Source: Tistrella mobilis KA081020-065
GTDB lineage: Bacteria; Pseudomonadota; Alphaproteobacteria; Tistrellales; Tistrellaceae
Assembly: GCF_000264455.2 (NCBI RefSeq)
Contig: NC_017956.1
Span: 727,501-791,500 of the forward strand
DNA length: 64,000 nt
Direction: 5' to 3'
Under the pieces are notes generated by a model. The model was not told where the DNA came from and searched no databases. It was given only the letters and a program-made list of their open reading frames with translations. The position numbers were made by a program, and so were the translations under genes. Positions 43,875 through 52,185 of the stretch are shown here, one piece after another (position 1 is the first letter of the stretch; the number at the start of each line of letters is the position of its first letter).

Positions 43875-43934
43875 GGCATTTCTCCTGCGCTGCTGCGCCT
43901 TCTGTCATACCGGCCCTGCGCCGGTCGGCGTTTC

Positions 43935-43963
43935 TGCATAACCTGTTGCATCTCTGCAATCAA
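43935..43963 (-). promoter_or_regulatory. Promoter candidate of hldD
   Basis: On the minus strand, TTGATT (43963-43958), 17 bases, TATGCA (43940-43935), giving a start about 50 bases upstream of hldD. Confidence 0.4.
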
Positions 43964-44063
43964 TCGGCCCGTGCCGCGGAAAACTCACACCTGCGGCCCC
44001 GCCCCGGGGGTGGACTCAGCCCTGCTGTGCAATGCAGCATGGGTATTGCGACACGGTATCGGG

Positions 44064-44093
44064 TTGCCCGGCGGCACGCGCGTGCCGTATAAC
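44064..44093 (+). promoter_or_regulatory. Promoter of the GfcA-like gene
   Basis: TTGCCC (44064-44069), 18 bases, TATAAC (44088-44093), giving a leader of about 40 bases. Confidence 0.45.
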
Positions 44094-44139
44094 TGTTAAC
44101 GCTAGCACCTACCCCATGGGGAATATCGGAGATCATATC

Positions 44140-44388
44140 ATGATCAAGACCTCGATCCGCGCTCTTGCGGTTGCGCTCGCTCTCGCGGGCTCGGCCGGCA
44201 TCGCGCTGGCGCAGACTCCGCCGCCGGCGAACAACACCGACGATGAGGCGGGCTATCTGTTCGACGACGAGCTGACCGGCCTGGCCGTCGGTGGTGGCGC
44301 TGCCGCCGCCGTGGCGATTGCCATCATTGCCTCGGACGACGACGATAGCGGCACTTCGACCTCGACTGCGACCAGCACTGCTCGCTGA
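44140..44388 (+). CDS. Small exported GfcA/YjbE-like protein
   Basis: An 82-residue exported protein: signal peptide (residues 1-25, ending GIALAQ), an acidic stretch, a hydrophobic Ala/Gly-rich segment (LAVGGGAAAAVAIAIIASDD, about 48-67) and a Ser/Thr-rich end (SGTSTSTATSTAR). This order matches the GfcA/YjbE proteins of group 4 capsule and Yjb operons, which also end in a Thr/Ser-rich tail. The ATG at 44140 follows GGAG. It converges on a GfcB/YjbF-like lipoprotein gene, supporting the assignment. Function is unknown even in the model organism. Confidence 0.65.
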   Translation: MIKTSIRALAVALALAGSAGIALAQTPPPANNTDDEAGYLFDDELTGLAVGGGAAAAVAIAIIASDDDDSGTSTSTATSTAR

Positions 44389-44412
44389 TCCGTCGATGGT
44401 TTGACGAGACGG

Positions 44413-44440
44413 AAGGCGGCCCTGGAAACGGGGCCGCCTT
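44413..44440. terminator. Terminator between the GfcA- and GfcB-like genes
   Basis: A perfect 10-bp stem, AAGGCGGCCC (44413-44422) with GGGCCGCCTT (44431-44440), between two convergent genes. It can serve both, though the T-tracts are short. Confidence 0.75.
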
Positions 44441-44476
44441 TCGTCTGTTCAAGGGAGAGCTTTCAGGCCGTCCCGC

Positions 44477-45154
44477 TCAGGGAATTTGCGCAGGGCGTAG
44501 CAGTGTGATTTCCATGGTGCCCAGTTCCGGGGAGATGACCTGCCGGCTCCGCCAGATCCGCTTGCTTTCAGACTCGTACCAGTACCGGTTCGTGAACCGC
44601 CAGCGCATGCTTTCGACCGTGCAGTCTTCGTCATAGACGCTGGTATCGAACGTGTACTTGCCCACGGTCACCTGCTCCTGTCCGGCCTCTTCCAACTTGC
44701 AGTCGGCACGGATGTCGTACAGCCTCCGGCTTGGCATATCGAACAGCCTGATATACCCGCCAGCACCGGCTGCATCGGGAACCGGCGTAGTGAGACCGCC
44801 AGGCAGACCTTCGAACCTGACGACTCGCAGATTGTCCGGCAGTCCGACGGTACGGACCAGGATGCCCTGACGGGTGTGGACTTCCGCGCGGTCGCGGGCC
44901 CGCCAGACCAGCGTGCCATCCCGGGTATCGGCCAGTGCGACACGAGCCGAGCCACGGCCGAACTCCACCAGGATGGCAGAGACCGGCAGCTTGTCCACGT
45001 CGATCTCTTCCGCCGTTGGCGCCGAATTCCGAAAGAAGACTGCCTGGAGGGTATCGAAGGGCGCAGGCAATTCACCTTTGCCCGTGCAGGCGGAGAGCAG
45101 CAGGGCCGGCAGCAGCAGGATCGAACGGAAACGTCTTGTGGCAGAATGGCTCAT
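44477..45154 (-). CDS. GfcB/YjbF-family lipoprotein
   Basis: A 225-residue outer-membrane lipoprotein of the YjbF/GfcB family linked to capsule or exopolysaccharide export. The signal peptide ends in the lipobox LLLSAC (Cys near residue 23). The mature part has NSAPTAEEIDVDKLPVSAIL and the typical C-terminal RWRFTNRYWYESESKRIWRS with VISPELGTMEITLLRP. The ATG at 45154 gives a normal n-region. The partners GfcC/GfcD (YjbG/YjbH) are absent here, so this is a minimal pair. Its GC content is visibly lower than the window average. Confidence 0.82.
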   Translation of the reverse strand: MSHSATRRFRSILLLPALLLSACTGKGELPAPFDTLQAVFFRNSAPTAEEIDVDKLPVSAILVEFGRGSARVALADTRDGTLVWRARDRAEVHTRQGILVRTVGLPDNLRVVRFEGLPGGLTTPVPDAAGAGGYIRLFDMPSRRLYDIRADCKLEEAGQEQVTVGKYTFDTSVYDEDCTVESMRWRFTNRYWYESESKRIWRSRQVISPELGTMEITLLRPAQIP

Positions 45155-45240
45155 ATCAGGCGGACCCTCTGGTCGCATCGCATGGAAAGCGCGCCAAAGC
45201 TACAGCATCCGCGCCCGCGATGCAGCATCCGCCCCCGGCA

Positions 45241-45284
45241 TCAAAAAACAAATATTAATTGTTAAATAAATCAATATCCGATTA
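45241..45284. other. Very AT-rich island between the YjbF-like gene and cysD
   Basis: Only 7 of 44 bases are G or C, in a window that is otherwise strongly GC-rich. It contains TTAA-TTG-TTAA. It may hold the promoters of the divergent lipoprotein and cysD genes or bind a nucleoid protein. I could not assign a clean -35/-10 pair. Confidence 0.5.
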
Positions 45285-45420
45285 GGGCCTGGACAATCTG
45301 TCGGGAACATGATTTCTGTGGGGCCGGAAACCACATCCACCGCCCGCACCCGAACCCCGCCCGCCTGTCCGCCAGCCTCGTTCGCCGACGCCAGCCTGGG
45401 CATGAGGAGCGAAGGATTCC

Positions 45421-46224
45421 ATGGATCATCTCGACCGTCTTGAGGCGCAGAGCATCTACATCCTGCGCGAGGCGTTCAACCGCATCGACAAGCTCGCAAT
45501 GCTGTGGTCGATCGGCAAGGACAGCAATGTCATGGTCTGGCTGGCCCGCAAGGCCTTCTTCGGCCATGTGCCTTTCCCCGTGCTCCACGTCGACACCTCG
45601 TACAAGATCCCCGAGATGATCGAATTTCGCGACCGGATGGCGCGGGAATGGGGGCTGAACCTGATCGTCGGCCAGAACCGGGCGGCGCTGGATGCGGGTA
45701 TGAACCACACCCGCGGCCGCGTGGTCTGCTGCTCGGCGCTGAAGACCGAGGGGCTGAAGTCGCTGCTCGACACTCACGGCTTCACCGGCGTCATCGCCGG
45801 CATCCGCCGCGATGAAGAGGGCACGCGCGCGAAGGAGCGTGTGTTCAGCCCGCGCGGCCAGGACAATGCCTGGAACGTCAAGGATCAGCCGCCGGAGTTC
45901 TGGGACCAGTTCAAGACCGAATTCCCGGCCGGCACCTCGGTGCGCATCCATCCGCTGCTGCACTGGACCGAGGTCGACATCTGGCGCTACATCCAGCGCG
46001 AGGAGATCCCGGTGGTGACCCTCTATTTCGCCAATCAGGACGGGCTGCGCTACCGCTCGCTCGGCTGCGCGCCCTGCACCCTGCCGATCCGCAGCACGGC
46101 ATCGACCGTGGCCGAGATCGTGGCGGAGCTTGAGACCACCCGCACCTCCGAGCGCGCCGGCCGTGCCCAGGACAAGGAATCCGAAGATGCCTTCGAGCGC
46201 CTGCGCGCCGAAGGCTATATGTGA
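45421..46224 (+). CDS. cysD: Sulfate adenylyltransferase small subunit
   Basis: ATP sulfurylase subunit 2 (267 residues), which forms adenylyl sulfate from sulfate and ATP together with the GTPase CysN. It has the PP-loop [19 protein letters not shown] (about 29-47), the substrate segment [40 protein letters not shown] and the C-terminal [19 protein letters not shown]. Its ATG follows GCGAAGGATTCC. It lies 19 bases upstream of cysNC in one operon. Confidence 0.96.
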   Translation: MDHLDRLEAQSIYILREAFNRIDKLAMLWSIGKDSNVMVWLARKAFFGHVPFPVLHVDTSYKIPEMIEFRDRMAREWGLNLIVGQNRAALDAGMNHTRGRVVCCSALKTEGLKSLLDTHGFTGVIAGIRRDEEGTRAKERVFSPRGQDNAWNVKDQPPEFWDQFKTEFPAGTSVRIHPLLHWTEVDIWRYIQREEIPVVTLYFANQDGLRYRSLGCAPCTLPIRSTASTVAEIVAELETTRTSERAGRAQDKESEDAFERLRAEGYM

Positions 46225-46243
46225 TCGGGACGGAGCCCAGCCC

Positions 46244-48174
46244 ATGACTGCCGATACCCTCCAGCCCGTCCTGGCAGAAGACGACGATCTGCGCGCCGCG
46301 ATCGACCGCCGGCTGATGCGCATCGTGATCGTCGGCCATGTCGATCATGGCAAGTCGACCCTGGTCGGCCGCCTGCTCAACGACAGCGGCTCGCTGCCCG
46401 AAGGCCGGGTCGATGCCATCCGCGCGATGAGCGAGCGCCGGGGCATGCCTTTCGAATGGTCTTTCGTCATGGATGCGCTCAAGGCCGAGCGCGACCAGGG
46501 CATCACCATCGATTCGGCCCAGATCTGGTTCAAATCCGCGCGCCGCGACTACGTCATCATCGATGCGCCGGGGCACAAGGAATTCCTGAAGAACATGATC
46601 ACCGGCGCCGCCGCGGCCGAGGCCGCGGTGCTGGTGATCGATGCGGCCGAGGGCGTGCGCGAGCAGTCGCGCCGCCATGGCTATCTGCTGCACCTGCTGG
46701 GCTTGCGCCAGATCGCGGTGGTCGTCAACAAGATGGATCTGGTCGGCTACGACCAGGCCCGTTATGACGCGGTGGTCGCCGAATATACCGACTATCTGGC
46801 CGGGATCGGCGTCACGGCCACCTATTTCGGCCGGTGGCGGCGCGCGAGGGCGGCAATATCGTCGAGCGGGCGCGCGACACCATGCCCTGGTACAGCGGCC
46901 CGACCGTGTTGGACGCGCTGGACGGTTTCGTACCGGCCCCGGCGCTTGACGACCGGCCGCTGCGCCTGCCGGTGCAGGATGTCTATAAATTCGACGAGCG
47001 CCGGATCATCGTCGGCCGGATCGAAAGTGGCCGGCTGGCGGTCGGCGATACGATCATGGTGTCCCCCGCCAACAAGACCGTGCGGGTGCAGACGATCGAG
47101 CATTGGGGCAAGGGCGTGCCGCCGGTCGTGGCCGGCACCGGGCGCAGCGTCGGGATCACCTTCGACGAGCAGATCTTCATCGAACGCGGTGACGTGATCA
47201 GCCATGTCGAAATGCCGCCGGTCGAGACCGACGTGTTCCGCGCGCGGCTGTTCTGGCTGGGGCGTACGCCGCTCACCGTCGGTGCCGGTTACCTGATGAA
47301 ACTCGCCACCCGTCAGGTGCGGGTGACGGTCGACCGGATCGAGAAGGTGATCGATGCCGGCAGCCTGGCCGGGGCGGATCAGGGGGATCAGCCGCAGGTG
47401 GTGGAACGCAACGCGGTCGCCGAAGTGGTGCTGCGCTCGCGCGGCCTGCTGGCGCTGGATGAATTCCGCGACCTGCCCAATACCGGCCGCTTCGTGCTGA
47501 TCGAAGACTACGATACCGTCGGCGGCGGCATCATCGCGATGGACGGCTATCCCGATCAGCGCAGCGCCGTGACCCGTAAATCGACCAACATCACCGCGGT
47601 CGAACACCGGGTGACCGCCGAGGCGCGGGCGCGGCGCAACGGCCATACCGGCGGGGTGCTCTGGCTGACCGGCCTGTCGGGGGCCGGCAAGTCGACGCTG
47701 GCGATCGAGCTGGAACAGCGGCTCTTTGCCAAGGGCTATCAGGTCTTCGTGCTCGACGGCGACAATGTCCGCCACGGCCTGAACGCCAATCTGGGCTTCA
47801 GCCCCGAGGACCGCACCGAAAACATCCGCCGGGTGGGCGAGGTCGCGGCCCTGTTCGCCGAAGCCGGCTTCCTGGTGCTGACCGCCTTCATCTCGCCCTA
47901 CAGGGCCGATCGCGAGCGGGCCCGATCCGCTGCCGGGGCGGGCTTTCACGAGGTCCATGTCCGCGCCGATCTGGATGTCTGCGAGGGCCGCGACCCGAAG
48001 GGGCTCTATGCCAAGGCGCGGCGCGGCGAGATCCGCGACTTCACCGGCATCGACGCCCCTTACGAGCCGCCGGCGGCGCCCGAACTGGTGGTGGATACCG
48101 GCCGTCTGTCGATCGAAGAGGCGGTGCAGTCGGTGATGGACTATATCGAGCGGCGCTTCGCGATCGCCCGCTGA
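46244..48174 (+). pseudogene. cysNC: Sulfate adenylyltransferase large subunit fused to APS kinase (CysNC), with an apparent frameshift
   Basis: The CysN GTPase (GHVDHGKSTLVGRLLNDSGS near residue 28, DAPGHKEFLKNM, NKMD) fused to the APS kinase CysC (TGLSGAGKSTLAIEL, DGDNVRHGLNANLGFSPEDR), the usual alphaproteobacterial fusion. The frame breaks after Phe195 (46826-46828). The next five bases GGCCG (46829-46833) precede GTGGCGGCGCGCGAG, which continues CysN as VAAREGG in the other frame to 48174. Restoring one T (TTCGTGCCGGTG for TTCGGCCGGTG) gives the expected FVPVAAREGG. So one base seems lost: a real null mutation, recoding, or a sequencing error. All the rest of both domains is intact. Confidence 0.88.
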
Positions 48175-48186
48175 TGGCGCAACCCT

Positions 48187-48237
48187 TGAACGCAGAACGC
48201 CCCGGCCTGCAATGCGGGCCGGGGCGTTCTGCGTTCA
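48187..48237. terminator. 21-bp perfect inverted repeat between cysNC and the acyl-CoA ligase
   Basis: 48187-48207 pairs perfectly with 48217-48237 around a nine-base loop, starting 12 bases past the cysNC stop. The right arm includes the stop codon of the leftward ligase gene. It is GC-rich with no T-tract, so it probably terminates both convergent genes. Confidence 0.65.
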
Positions 48238-49776
48238 GGCGGTCGCCTTCGCCCAATAGGGCGCGCGCAGTTCCCGCTTCAGCACCTTGCCGATCTCGCT
48301 GCGCGGCAGGCTGTCGCGCAGTTCTACCGCCGACAGCCGCTGGGTCTTGCCCAGCTGCGCATTCGCGTGGTCGCACAGCGCCTGGGGCGTGGCATCGTGG
48401 CCCGGCCGCAGCACCACCAGGCCGAGCGGGGTTTCCCCCCAGGCATCGCTCGGCACGCCGATCACCGCCACATCGGCCACGGCCGGGTGGCTGCGCAGCG
48501 CCGCTTCCAGGTCGGTCGCATAGATGTTGAAGCCGCCCGAGATGATCATGTCCTTCTTGCGGTCGAGCAGCTGCAGGAAGCCGTCGGCGTCGAAACGGCC
48601 CATATCGCCCGAGCGTATGAAATCCAGCCCCTCCGGGCTCCGCCAGATGATCTCGGCGGTTTTCTCTGGCTGGTTGTGATAGCGCTGCATCATCGCGCCG
48701 GAGCGGCCGACGATCTCGCCGAACGCCCCCGGCGGCAGCTCGTTGCCGTCCTCGTCGATGATCCGGATATCGGCACCGGGCGAGGGGCGGCCGACGGTGT
48801 CGAGCTTGTCGGGATGGGCCGCGCAGTCGAGCATCACCGACACCCCGCCTTCGGTCATGCCGTAGAGCTCGATCAGATTGCCGGGCCAGCGTGCCATCAC
48901 CTGCGCCTTCATCGCGGCCGGCAGCGGCGCCGAGGTGGAGAATTTGCAGACGAAAGTGGAAAGATTGGCCGCATCGAAGCCCGGCGTGTCCATCAGCCGC
49001 GTGTATTGCACCGGCACCAGCACGGCATGGGTCACATGTTCGACCTGGGCGACCTCCAGGAAGCGCGTCGTATCGAACCTGCTCATCGAGATCAGAGTGG
49101 CCCCGCTCGCGAGGGTCGGCAGGGCCAGGAACAGCGTGGTGTTGGAATAGAGCGGCGTCGAGATCAGCGACCGCGCGCCCGGCCTCACGCCATACTGCGC
49201 GACCCGCCCGGCCTGGCGCGCCCGGAAGCGCTGGTCGTGCACGATGCCCTTGGGCGCACCGGTCGTGCCCGAGGAATAGATCATGTTGATCAGAGCGGTG
49301 GGCCGCACGTCGACCGGCTGGATGGGGCGGGCCCAGCTGATCCAGTTTTCCAGCGCCTCGACCATCACCAGCTCTTCGGCACCGAGCCGGCGGGCCGTTT
49401 CGGCATGGGCGGCCGAGGCGAACAGGATGCGGGCGCCGCAATCCTTGAGCATCAGTTGCAGCGCCGCCTCGGTGGCGCTCCAGGGCAGCGGCACCACGCA
49501 GGCGCCGGCGTGGATGATCGCGCAATAGACCGCGATATGCTCAACCGAGTTCGAGGCGAGGGTCGCCACCATGTCGCCACGGCCGATGCCGTGCATCGTC
49601 AGTCCGCCGGCAATACGGGCGACCAGTTCTGCGAAACTGCCCCAGTCGAGGCGGCGGTTTTCGTCGATCACCGCCGGTGCGCCCGGGAAGCGGGCGGCAT
49701 TGTTCGCCAGACGACGGGCAAAGCCGATGAAGGCTTCGCCCGGAATCGCGGGCGGAATCAACTGTGGCTGAGGCAT
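48235..49776 (-). CDS. AMP-forming acyl-CoA synthetase
   Basis: ATP-dependent CoA ligase of the ANL superfamily (513 residues), which activates a carboxylic acid. Motifs are A3 YSSGTTGAPKG (about 169-179), A5 ELYGMTEGG, A7 RSGDMGRFDADGF and A8 DRKKDMIISGGFNIY (near 405), and the catalytic Lys in EIGKVLKREL near the C-terminus. It is the last gene of the leftward operon. The activated acid is unknown but presumably enters the β-oxidation steps encoded upstream. Confidence 0.9.
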   Translation of the reverse strand: MPQPQLIPPAIPGEAFIGFARRLANNAARFPGAPAVIDENRRLDWGSFAELVARIAGGLTMHGIGRGDMVATLASNSVEHIAVYCAIIHAGACVVPLPWSATEAALQLMLKDCGARILFASAAHAETARRLGAEELVMVEALENWISWARPIQPVDVRPTALINMIYSSGTTGAPKGIVHDQRFRARQAGRVAQYGVRPGARSLISTPLYSNTTLFLALPTLASGATLISMSRFDTTRFLEVAQVEHVTHAVLVPVQYTRLMDTPGFDAANLSTFVCKFSTSAPLPAAMKAQVMARWPGNLIELYGMTEGGVSVMLDCAAHPDKLDTVGRPSPGADIRIIDEDGNELPPGAFGEIVGRSGAMMQRYHNQPEKTAEIIWRSPEGLDFIRSGDMGRFDADGFLQLLDRKKDMIISGGFNIYATDLEAALRSHPAVADVAVIGVPSDAWGETPLGLVVLRPGHDATPQALCDHANAQLGKTQRLSAVELRDSLPRSEIGKVLKRELRAPYWAKATA

Positions 49777-49817
49777 GATGGCGTTTCCCTGGTCTTGTCA
49801 GTTGAGTTCAGATCAGA

Positions 49818-50627
49818 TCAGACCCCGACGATGTCGGCAAGCCGGCCGGGCATCGGGTTCAGGATCGACCCGCCATCCACCGGGATCACTGCGCCGGTGA
49901 TCCACGAGGCGCGGTCCGATGCCAGGAAGCCGCAGAGGTTGGCGACGTCCTGCGTGGTGCCCATGCGCCGAAGCGGGATGGCGTCCATTTTTGCGCGGGC
50001 ACTCGCCGCGTCCGGCATCAGCCGGCGCACGCCCTCGGTATCGGCGATCGGCCCCGGGACCACCGAATTCACCCGCACCCCCGCCGGGCCCCATTCCAGC
50101 GCCAGTGTCCGGGTGATCATGTCGACCCCGGCCTTGGCGGCGCAGACATGGGCCTGGCCGATCATGGCAACGCTCGCCTGTGCGGCCGAGACGTTGATGA
50201 CCACGGCCCCCGGCTTCCTCAGATACGGCCAGGCCGCCCGCATCACGTGATGGGTGCCGAGCAGGTCGATCTCCAGCACCGCACGAAAGCCGTTGGAGCT
50301 GATATCGGCGGCGCGGGCGACGAAATTGCCCGCAGCGCCCGAGACCAGCACATCGATCGGCCCGAAGCGGTCGGCCGCGGCGGCGAGCGCCGCCTCGACC
50401 GCTGCGGCGTCACGGACATCGGCGGCAATGCCGTCGGCCCCGGCGCCGGAGCCTGCAAGTTCCGCCACCGCCGCACGGACCTTGTCGGCGCTGCGCGAGA
50501 AGACGAAGACCCGCGCACCTTCCGCGGCGAAATGACGGGCGATGCCCAGATTGATGCCGCTGGTTCCCCCTGAGACCACCACCGTGCGGCCGTCGAAATC
50601 CCCGCGCGATCTCAGATCCCGGCTCAC
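49818..50627 (-). CDS. SDR oxidoreductase, 2,4-dienoyl-CoA-reductase-like
   Basis: A 269-residue short-chain dehydrogenase with the nucleotide site VVVSGGTSGINLGIARHFA. The segments LVSGAAGNFVARAADISSNG and HVCAAKAGVDMITRTLALEW resemble peroxisomal 2,4-dienoyl-CoA reductases. As in those enzymes, the usual YxxxK lacks its Tyr (a Val sits four residues before the Lys). It probably reduces a dienoyl-CoA with NADPH. The GTG at 50627 overlaps the thiolase stop (GTGA), with GGAGGA at good spacing. Confidence 0.78.
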   Translation of the reverse strand: MSRDLRSRGDFDGRTVVVSGGTSGINLGIARHFAAEGARVFVFSRSADKVRAAVAELAGSGAGADGIAADVRDAAAVEAALAAAADRFGPIDVLVSGAAGNFVARAADISSNGFRAVLEIDLLGTHHVMRAAWPYLRKPGAVVINVSAAQASVAMIGQAHVCAAKAGVDMITRTLALEWGPAGVRVNSVVPGPIADTEGVRRLMPDAASARAKMDAIPLRRMGTTQDVANLCGFLASDRASWITGAVIPVDGGSILNPMPGRLADIVGV

Positions 50628-51769
50628 CACCGGTCCTCCGAGGTCAGCACGGCGGTTGCCGCGGCCGAGAACATGCCGCCCACGCCATGGACGACCGAGA
50701 CTTTCACCTCGCCGGCCTGGGCGGGCGAGGTACCGCGCACCTGGCGCACACCTTCCTGCAGGGCGAACATGCCGTACATGCCCGAATGGGCGTAGCTCAA
50801 CCCGCCGCCATTGGTATTCATCGGCAGCCTGCCGCCCGGGCGGGTATGGCCCTCGGCGATGAAGGCTCCCCCCTCGCCGCGGCCGACGAAGCCCAGATCT
50901 TCCAGCCCGTAGATCGGCAGATGGGCGAAGGCGTCGTAGATCATCAGATGGTCGACATCGGCATGGGTGATGCCGGCACTTTCGAACGCCAGCCGCCCGG
51001 AGGTGCGGAAGGCGCGCGAGGAGGTGAAATCCTCCATCTGCGAGACCATCGGCCCCTCGGCGCTTTCGCCCCCGGTGCCGCGCAGATAGACCGGCTTCGT
51101 TGGAAAATCCCCGGCCCGCTCGGCCGAGGTCAGCACCAGCGCGCCGCCGCCATCCGAGACCAGGCAGCACATCAGCAGACGGAAGGGCCATGCGATCATC
51201 CGGCTGCCGAGCACGTCGTCGACGGTGATCGGGTCGCGGAAGCCGGCACGGGGATGTTTCGACGCCCAGTCCCGCTGGGCCACCGCTACCGCCGCCAGCT
51301 GTTCTTCCGTCAGCCCATCCTTCGCCATCTTGCGCGCGACCGGCAGGGTGAAGCGGGTCGGGGGCAGGGTGACGCCATAGGGGGTTTCGAATTCCTGCTG
51401 CTGCATGGCCGGGAAGATCGGCCGGTGGCCGCGATGGCCGCTGCGGCCGCTTTCACCATGGGTGATCAGCACCGTGCGGCACAGCCCCGCCTCGATCGCG
51501 GCCGCGGCATGGCGGACATGGGCGATGAAGCTGCAGCCGCCGACCGAGGTCCCGTCGAGCCAGGTGGGGGTGAGGCCCAGATACTGAGCGATTTCGGCGG
51601 CATCATGGCCGGCGGTGGCGATGCCGTCGACATCGCGGACGGTGAGGCCGCAATCGGCCAGCGCGTTGAGGGCGGCATCGGCATGCAGCCCGGTCTGGCT
51701 GAGGTCGGGGATCTTGCCCAGGCGGGTGGTCTCGGCGGCACCGACGATGGCGATGCGGGCGCGGGTCAT
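50624..51769 (-). CDS. SCP2-thiolase-like (lipid-transfer) protein
   Basis: A thiolase-fold protein of 381 residues of the lipid-transfer/Ltp group. It carries MIYDAFAHLPIYGLEDLGFV and NTNGGGLSYAHSGMYGMFAL in place of thiolase His/Cys loops. At the usual nucleophile site the sequence is TSVGGCSFIAH, which I align with Ser rather than Cys at the catalytic position. With the adjacent DUF35 protein this resembles the Ltp2-ChsH2-type retro-aldolase pairs of steroid side-chain degradation. It may cleave a β-hydroxy-acyl-CoA rather than perform thiolysis. Start and stop overlap both neighbours by four bases. Confidence 0.75.
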   Translation of the reverse strand: MTRARIAIVGAAETTRLGKIPDLSQTGLHADAALNALADCGLTVRDVDGIATAGHDAAEIAQYLGLTPTWLDGTSVGGCSFIAHVRHAAAAIEAGLCRTVLITHGESGRSGHRGHRPIFPAMQQQEFETPYGVTLPPTRFTLPVARKMAKDGLTEEQLAAVAVAQRDWASKHPRAGFRDPITVDDVLGSRMIAWPFRLLMCCLVSDGGGALVLTSAERAGDFPTKPVYLRGTGGESAEGPMVSQMEDFTSSRAFRTSGRLAFESAGITHADVDHLMIYDAFAHLPIYGLEDLGFVGRGEGGAFIAEGHTRPGGRLPMNTNGGGLSYAHSGMYGMFALQEGVRQVRGTSPAQAGEVKVSVVHGVGGMFSAAATAVLTSEDRW

Positions 51770-52185
51770 CGGGCGTCTCCCCGAACGGGCCGGAACTGGG
51801 GCACGGTGATCTCGTCGGTGCGCCGTTCGAAGGTCACCTCAAGCGGCATGTCGATGGCAAGCGCGGCCGGGTCGGCCGGGCAGTCGACGATGTTGGCCAT
51901 CATCCGCGGCCCTTCCTCCAGCTCCACCGCCGCCACGATGAACGGCCCGTCATAGCCGGGGGCGGGCAGGTGGTTGATGATGAAGCTGTACAGCCGGCCG
52001 CGGCCGCTGGCGTCGAAGGTCTTCACCGCGCGGGATCCGCAGTGCGGGCAGAAGGGCCGCGGGGGGAAATAGGCGGTGGTGCAGTCCTGGCAGGACTGGA
52101 GGACCAGCCGGCCTTCGCGGGCGCCCTCCCAGTAATGCCGGGTTTCGGGCATGGGTTTGGGCAGGGGGCGGTCGGCCAAGCTCAT
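51766..52185 (-). CDS. DUF35-type Zn-ribbon/OB-fold protein
   Basis: A 139-residue partner protein of thiolase-like or aldolase enzymes. The rubredoxin-like zinc ribbon has four cysteines (SCQDCTTAYFPPRPFCPHCG, about 31-50). The OB-fold follows (RGRLYSFIINHLPAPGYDGP, FIVAAVELEEGPRMMANIVD). Such proteins bind acyl-CoA and complex with SCP2-thiolase-like subunits. It overlaps the hydratase upstream and the thiolase downstream by four bases each. Confidence 0.88.
   Translation of the reverse strand: MSLADRPLPKPMPETRHYWEGAREGRLVLQSCQDCTTAYFPPRPFCPHCGSRAVKTFDASGRGRLYSFIINHLPAPGYDGPFIVAAVELEEGPRMMANIVDCPADPAALAIDMPLEVTFERRTDEITVPQFRPVRGDAR

Noticed and set aside
46834-48174. The second half of CysNC as an independent gene starting at GTG 46834
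   Set aside because: The segment begins in the middle of the CysN GTPase domain with no Shine-Dalgarno, so it is the downstream part of a frameshifted gene and not a separate protein.
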